Notes under the pieces: generated by a model
What the model was told of the DNA's origin: nothing
Database searches by the model: none
Seen by the model: only the letters and a program-made list of their open reading frames with translations
Source: an uncultured Lachnospiraceae bacterium
GTDB taxonomy: Bacteria > Bacillota > Clostridia > Lachnospirales > Lachnospiraceae
Assembly (NCBI GenBank): GCA_902803015.1
Contig: CADCOL010000071.1
Location: 1-6,342, forward strand
DNA length: 6,342 nt
Reading direction: 5' to 3'
In this document: one piece after another, positions 5,324 through 6,342 of the stretch
How positions within the stretch are numbered: position 1 is the first letter of the stretch
Layout: every line of letters begins with the position of its first letter
Position numbers and translations under genes: made by a program

Positions 5324-6342
5324 ATGACAAACGCCGAAAAAGCACTGCAGTTGCATGAAGAATGGAACGGCAAATTAAATACAACTTCCAAAGTAAAGGT
5401 AAGCACGAGAGAGGATCTGGCACTCGCATACACCCCCGGTGTGGCGGAACCCTGTAAGGTAATTGCCGAAGATCCCGAAAAAGCATATGTATACACCATG
5501 AAAGCAAATACCGTCGCAGTCGTATCCGACGGAAGCGCCGTTTTAGGTCTTGGAAACATCGGACCGTATGCCGCTATGCCGGTTATGGAAGGCAAGGCCG
5601 TTTTATTTAAGGAATTCGGCGGAGTCAACGCCGTTCCCATCTGCCTCGATACCCAGGATACCGAAGAAATCATCAAGGCGGTAAAATATTTAGCTCCCGG
5701 ATTCGGCGGCATCAATCTGGAAGACATCTCCGCTCCCCGCTGCTTTGAAATCGAGGAACGCTTAAAGGAAATGCTGGACATCCCCGTTTTCCATGACGAC
5801 CAGCACGGAACCGCCATCGTTGTTCTGGCAGGTTTAATCAATGCATTAAAGGTAACCGGCAAGCAGAAAGAAAACTGCAAGGTAGTCGTAAACGGCGCGG
5901 GAAGTGCCGGAATCGCCATCACAAAACTGCTTTTACGCTACGGATTCAAAAATGTGGTTATGTGCGATAAATCCGGTATTCTGGACGCTTCCAGCGAGGG
6001 CTTAAACTGGATGCAGCAGAAAATGATGGAAGTGACCAACTTAAATCACGAGACCGGAAAACTTGCGGACGCATTAAAGGGAGCCGATGTATTCGTCGGC
6101 GTATCCGCACCGAATCTGGTATCTCCCGAAATGGTTTCTTCCATGAACAAGGATGCCATTCTCTTTGCCATGGCCAATCCCGTTCCGGAAATCATGCCGG
6201 ATGTGGCAAAAGCTGCAGGTGCCAGAGTAGTCGGTACCGGCCGAAGCGATTTTCCGAATCAGGTAAACAATGTCATCGCATTCCCCGGCATCTTCAAGGG
6301 TGCCCTGGAAGGACGCGCAAAACAGATTACGGAGGAAATGAA
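5324..6342 (+). CDS. Malic enzyme, short prokaryotic type (partial, runs off right edge)
   Basis: The enzyme oxidatively decarboxylates L-malate to pyruvate and CO2 with reduction of NAD(P)+, in the cytosol. The window holds 339 codons plus two bases without a stop; the family is about 380-400 residues, so roughly the last 40-60 are missing. Visible are YTPGVAEPC (36-44, catalytic Tyr36), EGKAVLFKEF (89-98, with the expected catalytic Lys91), the metal ligands in NLED (131-134) and FHDDQHGTA (156-164), the dinucleotide-binding GAGSAG (191-196), then MANPVPEI (283-290) and GRSDFPNQVNN (306-316). Asp215 at the end of the second Rossmann strand (VVMCD) suggests NAD+ rather than NADP+, but this is inference. 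No phosphotransacetylase-like C-terminal domain can be judged from here. The start is set by AAGGAG 6 nt before the ATG. Divergent from rho. Short malic enzymes carry several names (maeA, maeB, ytsJ, mleA-like), so I give no symbol. Confidence 0.95.
   Translation, partial: MTNAEKALQLHEEWNGKLNTTSKVKVSTREDLALAYTPGVAEPCKVIAEDPEKAYVYTMKANTVAVVSDGSAVLGLGNIGPYAAMPVMEGKAVLFKEFGGVNAVPICLDTQDTEEIIKAVKYLAPGFGGINLEDISAPRCFEIEERLKEMLDIPVFHDDQHGTAIVVLAGLINALKVTGKQKENCKVVVNGAGSAGIAITKLLLRYGFKNVVMCDKSGILDASSEGLNWMQQKMMEVTNLNHETGKLADALKGADVFVGVSAPNLVSPEMVSSMNKDAILFAMANPVPEIMPDVAKAAGARVVGTGRSDFPNQVNNVIAFPGIFKGALEGRAKQITEEM

Noticed and set aside
5287..5922. 211-codon minus-strand open frame opposite the malic enzyme gene
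   Set aside because: The plus strand encodes a clear malic enzyme with all catalytic motifs, a promoter and a ribosome-binding site; the minus frame is a shadow.

Overview
This window looks like ordinary chromosomal core sequence from a Gram-positive anaerobe of the class Clostridia, most likely a Lachnospiraceae-type bacterium. Three things point there: the gene order rho, rpmE, DUF1385 (YqhQ-type) membrane protein, prmC, prfA; a short (about 390-residue family) malic enzyme beside it; and Firmicute-like purine-rich Shine-Dalgarno sites and sigma-A-type promoters. The assignment rests on protein character and synteny as I know them, not on a search.

Layout. Positions 1-70 hold the last 22 codons of a plus-strand gene that enters from the left edge and that I cannot identify. 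It ends in front of a strong GC-rich hairpin (85-113), which also lies just past the end of the minus-strand block, so the two transcription units converge there. From 5073 down to 116 the minus strand carries rho, rpmE (ribosomal protein bL31), the DUF1385 membrane protein, prmC and prfA. A separate promoter serves rpmE (3539-3567), and an intrinsic terminator (3240-3268) follows it, so rpmE can be transcribed alone. The last three genes are packed with 2-3 nt spacers and Shine-Dalgarno sites inside the preceding gene. They therefore look translationally coupled, and probably depend on read-through or on a promoter I cannot see. At the right, a 250-nt divergent region (5074-5323) holds back-to-back promoters for rho (minus) and for the malic enzyme (plus), with several small inverted and direct repeats. 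The malic enzyme gene runs off the right edge.

How the genes fit together. rho (transcription termination), rpmE (50S subunit), prmC and prfA (translation termination) form a gene-expression block. PrmC methylates the GGQ glutamine of its operon partner RF1 (PrfA). The DUF1385 protein is the one member without a known role. The malic enzyme is metabolically separate: it decarboxylates malate to pyruvate, and shares only the divergent promoter region with rho.

I see no mobile element, CRISPR array, tRNA/rRNA, defence system or clearly novel system. The points most worth a second look are regulatory: the divergent promoter region and rho leader, and the insulated rpmE unit. The uncharacterised membrane protein inside a translation-termination operon also deserves attention.
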